Shown here: piece by piece, positions 9,015 through 17,154 of the stretch
How positions within the stretch are numbered: position 1 is the stretch's first letter
Layout: each line of letters opens with the position of its first letter
Assembly: GCA_012517065.1 (NCBI GenBank)
Contig: JAAYVR010000042.1
Location: 1-42,702 of the forward strand
Source: Verrucomicrobiota bacterium
Lineage (GTDB): Bacteria > Verrucomicrobiota > Verrucomicrobiia > Limisphaerales > J093
DNA length: 42,702 nt
Direction: 5' to 3'
The notes under the pieces: generated by a model
Seen by the model: the letters and a program-made list of their open reading frames with translations, nothing else
The model's database searches: none
Told to the model about the DNA's origin: nothing
Position numbers and translations under genes: made by a program

Positions 9015-9821
9015 TCAGATGGTCTGTGCCAGAAACCCGCCGTCCACACGAATATCCGCGCCCGTGACAAACCCGCTCGCCTTGTCACTGGCCAGGAAAA
9101 TCACCGCACCGATCAGTTCTGACGGTTCACCCATCCGGCGCATTGGCGTGTGATCCAGTATGGCTTTCGCCCGCGATGTCGGCGATCCATCCGCGTTGAA
9201 CAGCAACCGCCTGTTTTGCTCCGCAGGGAAAAAACCAGGCGTGATTGAATTCACGCGCACGCCTTTGGTCGCCCACTCGCGCGCAAGAAATCTTGTCAAG
9301 TTCAGCACCGCAGCCTTCGCAGCCGAATACGCCACCACACGCGACAGCGGTATGTGCGCCGATACGCTCGCGATATTGATAATGCTGCCGCGACCTCGTT
9401 TCACCATCGCTGCCCCAAACTCCTGACACGGGAACAGCACGCCACCGCACAAGTTGAGATCGAAGTTGGCACGCCATGCTTCAGCACTCAGGTTCTCAAA
9501 AGGACGATCCTCAGTAACTTGCGCGGCTGGGTCGTTCCCGCCCACTGCGTTAACGAGGATTGTTGGCGCGCCAAGTTCGCGCGTTACTGACTCATGTGCT
9601 GCGCGCAAACTGGTCCGGTCAAGCGCATTCGCCTGGACAAAAACAGCACGCCGGCCTTTGTCAGCGATGCTTTTGGCCCGCGCCTGGCCGCGTTCCACAG
9701 CGAAATCCAGTATTGCAACGCTGGCGCCTGCTTCTGCCAAGCCCTCGGCCATCGCACCGCCGAGAGCGCCTCCCGCGCCCAACACCACTGCCACTTCGTT
9801 TGAAAGGTCAAATATGTTCAT
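9015..9821 (-). CDS. SDR oxidoreductase, UxuB-like (D-fructuronate/D-mannonate)
   Basis: 268-residue short-chain dehydrogenase. The NAD(P) motif is GAGGALGG near residues 15-22 and the catalytic residues are S152, Y165 and K169 (YSAAK). The block PGFFPAEQNRRLLFNADG followed by HTPMRRMGEPSEL closely follows the SDR-type D-mannonate oxidoreductase of Bacillus (UxuB/YjmF), as does the early NAVGGNDP. The reaction would be D-fructuronate to D-mannonate in hexuronate catabolism. The ATG at 9821 was chosen because it begins the Rossmann fold directly; the upstream frame to 10082 has no family resemblance. It is followed 4 bp later by the LarA-like gene, so the two are almost certainly cotranscribed. 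Confidence is high for SDR and moderate for the substrate. Confidence 0.88.
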   Translation of the reverse strand: MNIFDLSNEVAVVLGAGGALGGAMAEGLAEAGASVAILDFAVERGQARAKSIADKGRRAVFVQANALDRTSLRAAHESVTRELGAPTILVNAVGGNDPAAQVTEDRPFENLSAEAWRANFDLNLCGGVLFPCQEFGAAMVKRGRGSIINIASVSAHIPLSRVVAYSAAKAAVLNLTRFLAREWATKGVRVNSITPGFFPAEQNRRLLFNADGSPTSRAKAILDHTPMRRMGEPSELIGAVIFLASDKASGFVTGADIRVDGGFLAQTI

Positions 9822-9909
9822 CACACTTCCCAGTCTGAACCAAACCGTCTGCGTCGTGAAGGCAAAATGGATTCTGCGGCCCCACGCATTAGCACGGGCA
9901 TTCCACGTG

Positions 9910-9977
9910 CCAGCAAATCTCACCAGCCGAACCTTCGGATTCGCACATGCCTTCACTCCAGTGAGATTTCCGGGAGC
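9910..9977. repeat. Palindromic repeat (GTGAGATTTCCGGG family), divergent copy
   Basis: Arms AAATCTCACC (left, 9915-9924) and GTGAGATTT (right, from 9961) form an imperfect inverted repeat. It lies in the space between the divergent SDR and Gfo/Idh/MocA genes. The outer arms match the copies at 13815, 16857 and 28646, while the centre has drifted. The rest of the 286-bp gap shows no clear promoter. Confidence 0.65.
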
Positions 9978-10107
9978 CGAAGCCATCGCACATCCGGACC
10001 GCGATTCGGGAGAGATTGCCGGGCTGAGATGTGTGGCCCGCCCATATTGATTGCAGATGACGCGGCGCTGACACCACAACACACACGCCAGTTCTTGACC
10101 TCAGCGC

Positions 10108-11352
10108 ATGAATGACCAAAATCCGCACATGAATCACAACTGTAGCTCCAAGAACCAATACCGCCACACGGACAATGCCAAGCCACCCCTCAAACGCAGA
10201 GAGTTCATTGGAACCATCGGATTGGCGTCGTTTGCTTCCATGATGACCCTCACCGGGAAAGGCGCCGATCTGCGCGAAAACCGCAAGCCATGGCAACCCG
10301 TGTCGAATCGAAAAGTCCGCGTCGGCATCGTTGGGTATGGTGTTTGCAAATTCGGGGCCGCTTTCGGTTTCCAGGATCACCCGAACGTCGAAATCGTCGC
10401 CGTAAGCGACCTGTTTCCTGATCGGCGCGCGGGTTTGATGGAAGCTTGTCGTTGTGGCAAATCATACGATTCCCTCGAAGAGCTCGTCAAAGACCCGAAA
10501 ATCGAGGCGGTCTTCGTGGCCACGGACGCGCCGAGCCACGCGCGGCATTGCATTCTTGCCATGGAACATGGAAAACACGTCATGAGCGCCGTGCCGGCTG
10601 TTTGGGGTTCCTTGGAAGATGCCGAACGGCTCATCGAGACCGTGAAACGGACCGGTCTAAAATACATGATGGCTGAAACGAGCTGCTACCATGCCTCGTG
10701 CCACGCGATGCGCACAATTTATCGTGCAGGCGGTTTTGGCCGAATCGTCTATTCCGAAGGCGAGTATTATCATTACATCACCGAACCGATCGACTCGTAC
10801 AAGGGCTGGCGCATAGGATCGCCGCCATTGTGGTATCCAACCCATTCAACTGCCTACTACATTGGCGTTACGGGGAAACGGTTCACAAGTGTTTCATGCG
10901 TCGGGTTCAAAGGGAAATCGCCGGTTTACCAGCCGGGCGGCAACAAGTACGGGAACCCGTTCTCGGATGAAATCGCCATCTTCGAAACAAGCGAGGGCGG
11001 CGCTTCACGCATGCTCATGTGCACTTCAATCGCAAGGCTCATCGACGAGACAGGACGCGTTTTCGGCGAACGCGGCCGCATGGCTGGCATGCAGTATTTC
11101 GGCGAACTTGAAGAGAACCTGCCAGACATCTCCCGCCCCCCACTTCCGCCCGGCGTGCCGGAAGGCGGACACGGCGGCTCTCACGGCCCGTTGATGCACG
11201 AGTTCATTTCGTCCATTCTCGAAGATCGCGAGCCGCTGGTAAACATCGACGAAGCACTCGCCATGACCGTTCCGGGAATAATTGCACATGAATCCGCGAT
11301 GCGAGACGGTGAACGCCTGAAGATTCCCGCTTTCGAGAGGAAGAAAACTTGA
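10108..11352 (+). CDS. Tat-exported Gfo/Idh/MocA family oxidoreductase
   Basis: 414 residues. The N-terminus carries a twin-arginine signal (PLKRREFIGTIGLASFAS, about residues 28-45), so the enzyme is probably exported folded with its cofactor. The Rossmann domain begins at VRVGIVGYGV. The loop after the fourth strand reads GKHVMSAVPAVWG, replacing the usual EKP lysine motif; this and the later MMAETSCYH segment recall the GH109 branch of the family, whose members hydrolyse glycosides by an NAD-dependent mechanism. That branch assignment is tentative. The ATG at 10108 or 10129 could start the protein; neither has a strong ribosome site. It is divergent from the UxuB-like SDR and ends 7 bp from the convergent pseudopilin gene. 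Confidence 0.85.
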   Translation: MNDQNPHMNHNCSSKNQYRHTDNAKPPLKRREFIGTIGLASFASMMTLTGKGADLRENRKPWQPVSNRKVRVGIVGYGVCKFGAAFGFQDHPNVEIVAVSDLFPDRRAGLMEACRCGKSYDSLEELVKDPKIEAVFVATDAPSHARHCILAMEHGKHVMSAVPAVWGSLEDAERLIETVKRTGLKYMMAETSCYHASCHAMRTIYRAGGFGRIVYSEGEYYHYITEPIDSYKGWRIGSPPLWYPTHSTAYYIGVTGKRFTSVSCVGFKGKSPVYQPGGNKYGNPFSDEIAIFETSEGGASRMLMCTSIARLIDETGRVFGERGRMAGMQYFGELEENLPDISRPPLPPGVPEGGHGGSHGPLMHEFISSILEDREPLVNIDEALAMTVPGIIAHESAMRDGERLKIPAFERKKT

Positions 11353-11359
11353 TCGCAAC

Positions 11360-12205
11360 TTACCAAGCGCCTTTGTAAATCGGCGCAAACGAGGCCGATT
11401 GATGTTCGGTCATGTTGGCAATGCTCTTCCACTGCACCGCGCCGTCCAGTGTTGCAACGTTGCCACCCGCCGCACCTTTTTCCCGCGGGCTTTCACCTTG
11501 CGTGGGCGCCACAAAGACCGACCCCGCTTTCTTGAGCGAACCACGCGGCGTGTGTGGAACCATTACCCACGGCAAGTCACCCCCAGAACACCAACTGTTT
11601 GCGTCGGAAAACAGTATATTGGTGGGCGCATCGGAAGATTTTTGTGGTGAAACCCAGCCCGGGTTTTCGGTTTCAGGTCCCATTGGCCGCCCACCGTGAT
11701 AATGGTACCCGATAAAATAACCCATGCCTTGTTCACGCCGTCCCTGGCTTTCTGGTGCGTCAGCGAGGTTGACTCCCCAGTCCATGTTCGGGCAGTCAAT
11801 GATCTTTCCGCCGTAAAGATTCGTGATCAGCTCGAACGACCGAGTCCCAAGGCAAATCAAGAACCACCCTCCATTGTCGAGCGTTCCATCGAAAAGCCGG
11901 TCTTGGTTGTCGTCTGCGTACATGTCTGCTGCAGTCGTTAGTTGTCTGAGATTGTTCTGGCAAACGGTCCGGCGAGCTTTCTCCCGCGCTGCAGACAATC
12001 CGGGAAGAAGAAGCGCCGCAAGTATCGCAATGATCGCAATTACAACGATGACCTCGACAAGGGTAAAACCCCTCGTGAACAGCTTTCTGGCATCATCCCG
12101 AGAAATCAACCACGGGCATGTGGCACAGCCCGGCAAACACTGTTTTGGCACAGGCACCATGGAACACCACCAAGGGCTCTCGACGGACAACGCCGGTTTC
12201 GGCAC
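11360..12205 (-). CDS. Type II secretion/type IV pilin-like pseudopilin
   Basis: 281 residues as the longest frame. The prepilin leader ends in RG before [23 protein letters not shown], with glutamate at +5, followed by [19 protein letters not shown], the standard sequence of the abundant PulG-like proteins of planctomycetes and verrucomicrobia. The C-terminal part ([35 protein letters not shown]) is the usual globular domain of this class. The start is uncertain: the frame opens with GTG at 12205, and ATG 12160 or a nearer TTG are alternatives; none has a convincing ribosome site. The leader before the cleavage site would be about 47 residues from 12205, longer than usual. Confidence 0.82.
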   Translation of the reverse strand: MPKPALSVESPWWCSMVPVPKQCLPGCATCPWLISRDDARKLFTRGFTLVEVIVVIAIIAILAALLLPGLSAAREKARRTVCQNNLRQLTTAADMYADDNQDRLFDGTLDNGGWFLICLGTRSFELITNLYGGKIIDCPNMDWGVNLADAPESQGRREQGMGYFIGYHYHGGRPMGPETENPGWVSPQKSSDAPTNILFSDANSWCSGGDLPWVMVPHTPRGSLKKAGSVFVAPTQGESPREKGAAGGNVATLDGAVQWKSIANMTEHQSASFAPIYKGAW

Positions 12206-12274
12206 AGCGGCATTCCGGCAATCAACACAGTTGGCAGCACTGGAGCGTCCCGTTTCGCATAGGCCGCGCCGGGT

Positions 12275-12970
12275 TCATCGCTTCTTCAGCGTCAGAGAAA
12301 TGCCAGACCCTTTTATGTCGATAAACACGGTGTCGAGCGTGGCGTTTGTTGTTATCGCTCTGATATAAGCCGGATCGGCCAGTTGTGAGTCAATGTTGTG
12401 CGCAACAACCAATCCCCCGGGCCGCAACAGCGGCAACAGTTTCTCGAGGTAGTCCACGTAACCCGTCTTGTCCGCATCCAGAAATATCAGGTCGATTGGT
12501 TCCTTCAACTTCTTTACCTGCTCGTGCGCGTCTCCTTCGACCAAGGTAACAATGGAACCGGCACCGGCGCGCTTGAAATTCTCCCTGGCGATCGCGGCAC
12601 GCTGCGCGTCTATCTCGTAAGTTGTCAGTTTTCCGCCCGTTTTGCGCAGAGCAAGGCAAAACCAGATGCCCGAGTACCCGTACGAGGTACCAAGTTCAAC
12701 CACATGCTTTGCGTCCGTGCTCTCGGCGAGCAATCGCAACAGCCGCCCATCTTCCCGGGGGACACTCATCGAGCCGCGGCGTTGGTTGGCGTCCATGTCG
12801 GCGAGCACATCAAGTATTTGCTTTTCGGCGTCGTCTTTCGGTAGAGGCGCCGATGAAAAATCGTAGCTTGCGTTCCGACGGTACTGAAACGCACCCCGTT
12901 GCTGTGCGATCACTGTGGCGCTTGTTGCAACAATCAACAGCGCACAAAACAAAAGTCTAGCCTTGGCCAT
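12275..12970 (-). CDS. Exported class I SAM O-methyltransferase
   Basis: 231 residues. The core matches the catechol/caffeoyl-CoA O-methyltransferase family: VVELGTSYGYSGIW (SAM-binding motif I), a YEIDAQRAAIARENFKRAG motif, IDLIFLDADKTGYVDY (metal-binding acidic motif) and LLRPGGLVVAHNID. Such enzymes methylate catechol-type hydroxyls with Mg2+ and SAM. Unusually, a convincing signal peptide precedes the core (MAKARLLFCALLIVATSATVIA), placing the enzyme outside the cytoplasm, where SAM is not expected. The start at 12970 is the only one that includes this peptide. It lies between nikR and the pseudopilin on the same strand, with gaps of 158 and 69 bp. Confidence 0.87.
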   Translation of the reverse strand: MAKARLLFCALLIVATSATVIAQQRGAFQYRRNASYDFSSAPLPKDDAEKQILDVLADMDANQRRGSMSVPREDGRLLRLLAESTDAKHVVELGTSYGYSGIWFCLALRKTGGKLTTYEIDAQRAAIARENFKRAGAGSIVTLVEGDAHEQVKKLKEPIDLIFLDADKTGYVDYLEKLLPLLRPGGLVVAHNIDSQLADPAYIRAITTNATLDTVFIDIKGSGISLTLKKR

Positions 12971-13128
12971 AATTCATTATCTTCCTGGGTTTTTTACTTC
13001 TCGGCGGAACACACAGCGTAACATCATTCCGTTGCTTCGCGCTCAAACCCACCAAATTGGATGGCGGCAAAAACACGGCACTCACCATGCCCCGTGGCAA
13101 CCAACAATCGAATCGTTACAGTGATTCA

Positions 13129-13566
13129 TCACGCGGGCAAATCCTTGCCCGTGGTTGTGATGGTCAATTTGCCGTGTTTCACGCCTTTGGCACTGATCAA
13201 CCGATCCGCAATCCGCTGGATTTCAGACGGCCTGCCACGCACCACCAAAACTTCAAGGCAATTGTGATGGTCAAGGTGCACGTGCAAGGTCGAGATTATC
13301 GAATCATGATGGTCATGTTGCAAATCAGTCAACGTCTCCTGAAGACCGTGTTTGTGATGGTCGTACACGAGCGTGATCGTTCCCGCTATTTCTTTCCCAG
13401 CAAACTTCTGCTGATGCTCGACAAGCCACGCGCGAATCATGTCGGCAACAGCCAATGACCTGCTGCTGTACCCTTTCTCGCCTGCGATTTGGTCGAGCTG
13501 TCGAGCAAGATCGGATGGCACTGACACCGTGAACCGAGCAACTCCAGAGCCACGCGTCGTCTTCAT
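13129..13566 (-). CDS. nikR: Nickel-responsive transcriptional regulator NikR
   Basis: 145-residue repressor. The N-terminal ribbon-helix-helix domain (RFTVSVPSDLARQLDQIAGE) binds DNA and the C-terminal ACT-like domain binds nickel. All four high-affinity ligands are present: H84, H95, H97 and C103, spaced exactly as H76, H87, H89 and C95 in E. coli NikR. The ATG at 13566 is preferred over 13590 because it gives the family length. NikR usually controls nickel uptake. No nikABCDE is in the window, but a nickel-pincer-type enzyme lies 4 kb away and a metal-type importer 10 kb away. A small palindrome at 13621 upstream may be an operator. Confidence 0.93.
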   Translation of the reverse strand: MKTTRGSGVARFTVSVPSDLARQLDQIAGEKGYSSRSLAVADMIRAWLVEHQQKFAGKEIAGTITLVYDHHKHGLQETLTDLQHDHHDSIISTLHVHLDHHNCLEVLVVRGRPSEIQRIADRLISAKGVKHGKLTITTTGKDLPA

Positions 13567-13620
13567 GGGATCAACACTACAACAGGGCACAACCCCGTCA
13601 ATGACCGACTCGATTGCCCT

Positions 13621-13634
13621 GTATTACTAAATAC
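13621..13634. promoter_or_regulatory. Candidate operator upstream of nikR
   Basis: GTATT-ACTA-AATAC is an inverted repeat 55 bp upstream of the nikR start, AT-rich against a GC-rich background. The half-site GTATTACT recurs at 28169-28176 upstream of the metal operon in the same relative orientation. Known NikR sites have longer spacers, so assignment to NikR itself is weak. Confidence 0.25.
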
Positions 13635-13644
13635 GAATTGAGAA

Positions 13645-13700
13645 TGGCCAAAGGCCCGATCCATACCAGCCTTGCGCACCGCCCCATGCGGGTGGGCCAA
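13645..13700. repeat. REP-like element (GGCC-AAGGCCCG...CATACCAGC family)
   Basis: TGGCCAAAGGCCCGATCC followed by ATACCAGCCTTGCGC resembles the segment at 37428-37465 and, reversed, that at 37268-37318. It contains the short hairpin GGCCAAAGGCC. It is probably a dispersed noncoding repeat. Confidence 0.5.
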
Positions 13701-13745
13701 ATCAGTTACACCCAAGGGCTGCAAGCCCGGACTATCCCAGCAGAG

Positions 13746-13774
13746 TTTTCGTGTATTTGGTGTGTTTCGTGGTT
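13746..13774. repeat. Short dispersed repeat of the 'CGTGTATTTGGTGTGTTTCGTGG' type
   Basis: TTTTCGTGTATTTGG followed by TGTGTTTCGTGGTT is a degenerate short repeat. Its reverse-complement relative is at 42204-42234 (AACCACGAAAAATGCG then AAATACACCGAAAGA). Similar sequences are common between genes in many environmental bacteria. Confidence 0.5.
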
Positions 13775-13814
13775 GGGACAAGTTCAATCCAAACCCACTC
13801 GCCCGGAACTCTTA

Positions 13815-13867
13815 GCGGAATGAAACTTTGGGTGTCTGGGTCTGGTCAGGCGATGAGATTTGCTAGC
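13815..13867. repeat. Palindromic repeat (GTGAGATTTCCGGG family), decayed copy
   Basis: CGGAATGAAACTTTGGGTG and CAGGCGATGAGATTTGC align with the interior and right arm of the copies at 16857 (reversed) and 28646. The left arm has decayed. Confidence 0.6.
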
Positions 13868-13968
13868 TGGGGGGGATAGTTTCATGCGGTTGGGACTTGC
13901 TCCGGCAAGCTTGCGTCCAGTGGTGGTTTGATCAGAGTCCTTTTCCCAGCGACGAAGTCGCAGGGTAT

Positions 13969-14066
13969 ATTTCCCAGCCCGGCGTGGCTGAAGGTCCGAG
14001 CGTTGCAAGAGCCGGGGGCTTTGCCGGCCAGGCGACTCTGGTTCCGGCTACGCCGGGCTGGGAAAC
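13969..14066. repeat. Inverted-repeat element, 'CAGCCCGGCG' family
   Basis: Left arm ATTTCCCAGCCCGGCG (13969-13984) and right arm CGCCGGGCTGGGAAA (14051-14065) bound an element of about 98 bp. A second copy at 24541-24642 has matching interior in the opposite orientation (AGGCGACTCTGGTTCCGG against AGGCAACTTTGGTTCGGG). The 13567-14066 gap is otherwise filled by the repeats listed separately; no gene is supported in it. Confidence 0.75.
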
Positions 14067-14237
14067 ATGCGGTCCAAGACAAAGTCCCTCTGGACATTCA
14101 ACGCTGAGGCTGACATTTTCATCCACGATGTCTTCAACGGTAGGTCCGCGGCAGGGCTGCGTATTCATTATGTTGTGCGCACCGACAGCCTGCTCACTCC
14201 GCCCACCGGATTGAAGTTCGAGATTTACAGTAATTGA
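14067..14237 (+). pseudogene. Possible gene remnant, 56 codons
   Basis: The frame reads MRSKTKSLWTFNAEADIFIH, continues through DVFNGRSAAGLRIHYVVRTD and ends LKFEIYSN before TGA. The composition is protein-like and unlike the flanking repeats. The ATG lies exactly at the edge of the inverted-repeat element, with no ribosome site, so this is more likely the 3' end of a gene cut by the element than an intact small gene. It ends 3 bp before the next gene. No family was recognised. Confidence 0.35.
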
Positions 14238-14240
14238 CGC

Positions 14241-16796
14241 ATGAATGTTCTTCGACGGCTGCTGGCACGGGCATTTTTCCAAGGCAATCTTCTGCTCGCT
14301 TGTTTAACAATCGGCGCACTGCTGACCTCGGCGGTGATCGGTGCTCAAATCACCGGAACCGTGGTGGATGAACAGAGCGGAGACCTGCTCCCAGCGCGAA
14401 TCTACATTCAAGACGCGGACGGCAACTGGCACTTCGTTGACCCAGCCTCTCCTCAAGGGTCCGCTGTTCGCTATGCGAAGACCAATTGGGTGAATCCGAA
14501 ATCGGTCGAGGTTCATACAACCATCTCAGCCCATCCTTTTCGCGCTGAGCTCGCTCCGGGGAAGTACTCTTTCACAATCGAACGCGGCAAGGAGTACCGG
14601 CCTCTGGTCGGAACAATCGAGGTAAACGCACAGGACTTGCAACTCAGGTTTCCGCTCTCGCGCTGGATAAACATGGAAGCGCTGGGGTGGTTCTCAGGCG
14701 ACACTCACTTACACCGAACCGTCGAAGAGTTGAACAATGTAATGCTCGCGGAAGATCTCAACGTCGCATTCCCACTGACATTCTGGGTCACCACAGCCTT
14801 TACGGCCCCAAGCAGGAGCGGGCTCAACATGCCCGGCGAAAACCAGGCAAAACTCGTTCTGCTGGACGAAACGCATGCGATATGGCCCAGAAACACAGAG
14901 TACGAGATCAACAGTATCGATTCCAAACAGCATACACTTGGCGCGCTCTTTCTCCTGAACCATCGATCCGTCTTAGCAAACGCAGTGCCGCCATGGGAAC
15001 CCGTAGCCAACAAGGCAAAGTCCGAGGGAGCTTTGCTTGACATGGACAAACTGGATTGGCCTTTTGCTCTGATGTTGCCGCCTGTCACTGGCGCGCAGCT
15101 CTATGAGCTCGCCAACAACCACATGTGGCGGACCGAATATGCTTTCACCAACTATGTATCGTTCGCGCCACCATATTTGCACCCGCCGTACGGCAGCCGC
15201 GTTGGCACGGAGCGCGATTGGACCCTCTACACCTTCGGCATGTATTACACGCTGCTTAATGCGGGCTTTCGATGTGTCCCAAGCGCCGGCACGGCAAGCG
15301 GTGTTCATCCCGTCCCGGCCGGATTCGGCCGTGTCTATGTTCATCTCCCCGAAGGTTTCAGCTATGAGCAATGGACCAAAGCACTTGCGGCAGGCCGAAG
15401 TTTTGTCACCACAGGACCCATGCTTTTCGCCACGGTAAATGGCCGAGACCCGGGCGAGACTTTTCGTCAGACAGAGCCCAAAGCAGCCTACCAAATCGCG
15501 GGTTCGGTCATCAGCGAAGAACCGCTGGCGTTCATCGAGGTAATTCGCGACGGCATACCCGCAATCACAATCATGCCCAAAAACGAGCTGACACCCCAAG
15601 GCGCCAGACGGACGGAATTCACCGCCGACATCACATTTGATCACAGCGGCTGGCTCGCTGTGCGTTGTTGGGAAGAACGCCCCGGCGAACGATTCCGTTG
15701 GGCGCATACCGCGCCGTGGCACATCGTGCTTCCGGGCAAACCACTCCGGCCGAGAAAGGAAGAAAAGGATTTTCTCGTGAGCAGGATGCGGTTCGAAATT
15801 CAACGGAGCAGCAGCCTTCTGCCCCCTCAAGCCAGGGCAGAGTACGCACGCGCCCTCGCTTTCTATGAAAAGCTCGATGTGCAGGATAACTCACAACAAG
15901 TCTCCATGCAGGGTCGTCCCCCCAAAAACGAGATGGACCTGCGGTATTGGCTCGAAAACATGATTTGCGACCACGGTTTTACAGCGGATGAGGTGCGCAT
16001 GGCAACCGGCCTCGGCCTTGATGCGATCGAAAAGGCTCAAAAGCAGTATGCCATCCCGAACACGAGATCGGCCTCCGCACGCCTGCAAAACCTCCGAGTC
16101 TTGCCGTATCCAGGCGGGCGTCACCCACGAAGCGGGTTCCTCGATGGCGCCCTGAACCCAACGCGCGACACAAAATTCAGCGTGTTTTTGCCCTGGGACG
16201 AGCGCAGCTACGTTGTCGTCGATGCACCAGAGGCAATTTGGTCCAATCTCGGACTCACGTTCCTCGCCCATGAACACATCCATACCATCTGGACCAAACA
16301 GGGCAAAACTCTCCAGCCCCTCGAATGGAATCGGCGGCCCGATGGCTCACTTGACTTCGAACGCGTGTTGCCCAACGGAATCGCCTTCGGAACAAAGGTC
16401 GTCCCAGGTCCCGATGCAGTCCGAATGGAAGCATGGGTCCGTAACGGAACGACAGAAACCTTGCGGGATTTGCGCTGGCAGGTCTGCATGATGCTTAAGG
16501 CCGCAGCCGGGTTCCACGAACAAACCGGCCAAAACAAGGCCATGCGCTCTCCTTACATCGCCTGCAAGTCCAACGACGGACGGCGATGGATAATTACCGC
16601 CTGGGATCCCGTGGGCCGCCTGTGGCAGAACCCGCCAGTCCCCTGCATCCATTCGGATCCGAAATTCCCAGACTGCCCGCCCGGCCAAACCGTGCGTGCT
16701 CGCGGCTGGATTTCTTTCTATGAAGGCAGCGAGCTCGATGCGGAACTGGAACGGATCGAAAACACAGGATGGCGCAGAACCGCATCCGCACCCTGA
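14241..16796 (+). CDS. Exported CehA/McbA-like metallohydrolase, multidomain
   Basis: 851 residues. A signal peptide or anchor covers about residues 15-35. A carboxypeptidase-regulatory-like beta-sandwich (ITGTVVDEQSGDLLPARIYI) runs from about 37 to 140. Then comes a PHP-type CehA/McbA region starting LGWFSGDTHLHR with D154, H156 and H158 as probable metal ligands, followed by FLLNHRS and VPSAGTASGVHP. After a linker with a charged helix (about 510-620) comes a C-terminal beta domain of about 220 residues (SGFLDGALNPTRDTKFSVFL, VPGPDAVRMEAWV) that was not recognised. CehA-like proteins hydrolyse esters or phosphoesters; the substrate here is unknown. The ATG at 14241 directly precedes the leader. 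Confidence 0.82.
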   Translation: MNVLRRLLARAFFQGNLLLACLTIGALLTSAVIGAQITGTVVDEQSGDLLPARIYIQDADGNWHFVDPASPQGSAVRYAKTNWVNPKSVEVHTTISAHPFRAELAPGKYSFTIERGKEYRPLVGTIEVNAQDLQLRFPLSRWINMEALGWFSGDTHLHRTVEELNNVMLAEDLNVAFPLTFWVTTAFTAPSRSGLNMPGENQAKLVLLDETHAIWPRNTEYEINSIDSKQHTLGALFLLNHRSVLANAVPPWEPVANKAKSEGALLDMDKLDWPFALMLPPVTGAQLYELANNHMWRTEYAFTNYVSFAPPYLHPPYGSRVGTERDWTLYTFGMYYTLLNAGFRCVPSAGTASGVHPVPAGFGRVYVHLPEGFSYEQWTKALAAGRSFVTTGPMLFATVNGRDPGETFRQTEPKAAYQIAGSVISEEPLAFIEVIRDGIPAITIMPKNELTPQGARRTEFTADITFDHSGWLAVRCWEERPGERFRWAHTAPWHIVLPGKPLRPRKEEKDFLVSRMRFEIQRSSSLLPPQARAEYARALAFYEKLDVQDNSQQVSMQGRPPKNEMDLRYWLENMICDHGFTADEVRMATGLGLDAIEKAQKQYAIPNTRSASARLQNLRVLPYPGGRHPRSGFLDGALNPTRDTKFSVFLPWDERSYVVVDAPEAIWSNLGLTFLAHEHIHTIWTKQGKTLQPLEWNRRPDGSLDFERVLPNGIAFGTKVVPGPDAVRMEAWVRNGTTETLRDLRWQVCMMLKAAAGFHEQTGQNKAMRSPYIACKSNDGRRWIITAWDPVGRLWQNPPVPCIHSDPKFPDCPPGQTVRARGWISFYEGSELDAELERIENTGWRRTASAP

Positions 16797-16856
16797 ACCG
16801 GAAAATCTCATTTGCTCACCGGCCGAAAACAATCAAATCGCCGTGCACATCAGCCT

Positions 16857-16925
16857 GGCCCGGAAATCTCACCGCTTGACCAGCTCAAGACACCTAAAGC
16901 TTCATTCCGGTGAGATTTCCGGGCC
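16857..16925. repeat. Palindromic repeat (GTGAGATTTCCGGG family), best copy
   Basis: Perfect 17-bp arms: GGCCCGGAAATCTCACC (16857-16873) and its complement (16909-16925), with a 35-bp centre. The centre reversed (GGAATGAAGCTTTAGGTG) matches the centres at 28659 and 13816. It lies 60 bp after the metallohydrolase stop. The remainder of the 16797-17154 gap shows nothing else. Confidence 0.8.
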
Positions 16926-17154
16926 AAGGAAACCCGCGCCCAGACGAGAGAATCTCAGTTTCCAGACCTCACACTGTGCTCTCCTCCGGAGCCGATTTCG
17001 GCAACGCGACTTTTGACACACTGGAGAAGATATCACTACTTGTTTCGTGTGGCGCGGGTTTCCCAAAGCACCCCGGGTGAGCTGAACGCTGCCAGATTTA
17101 TCTGGCATTCCATTTCGGTTCGGAGCAGAGTCCTGCTCATATTGGCAGAAACGT

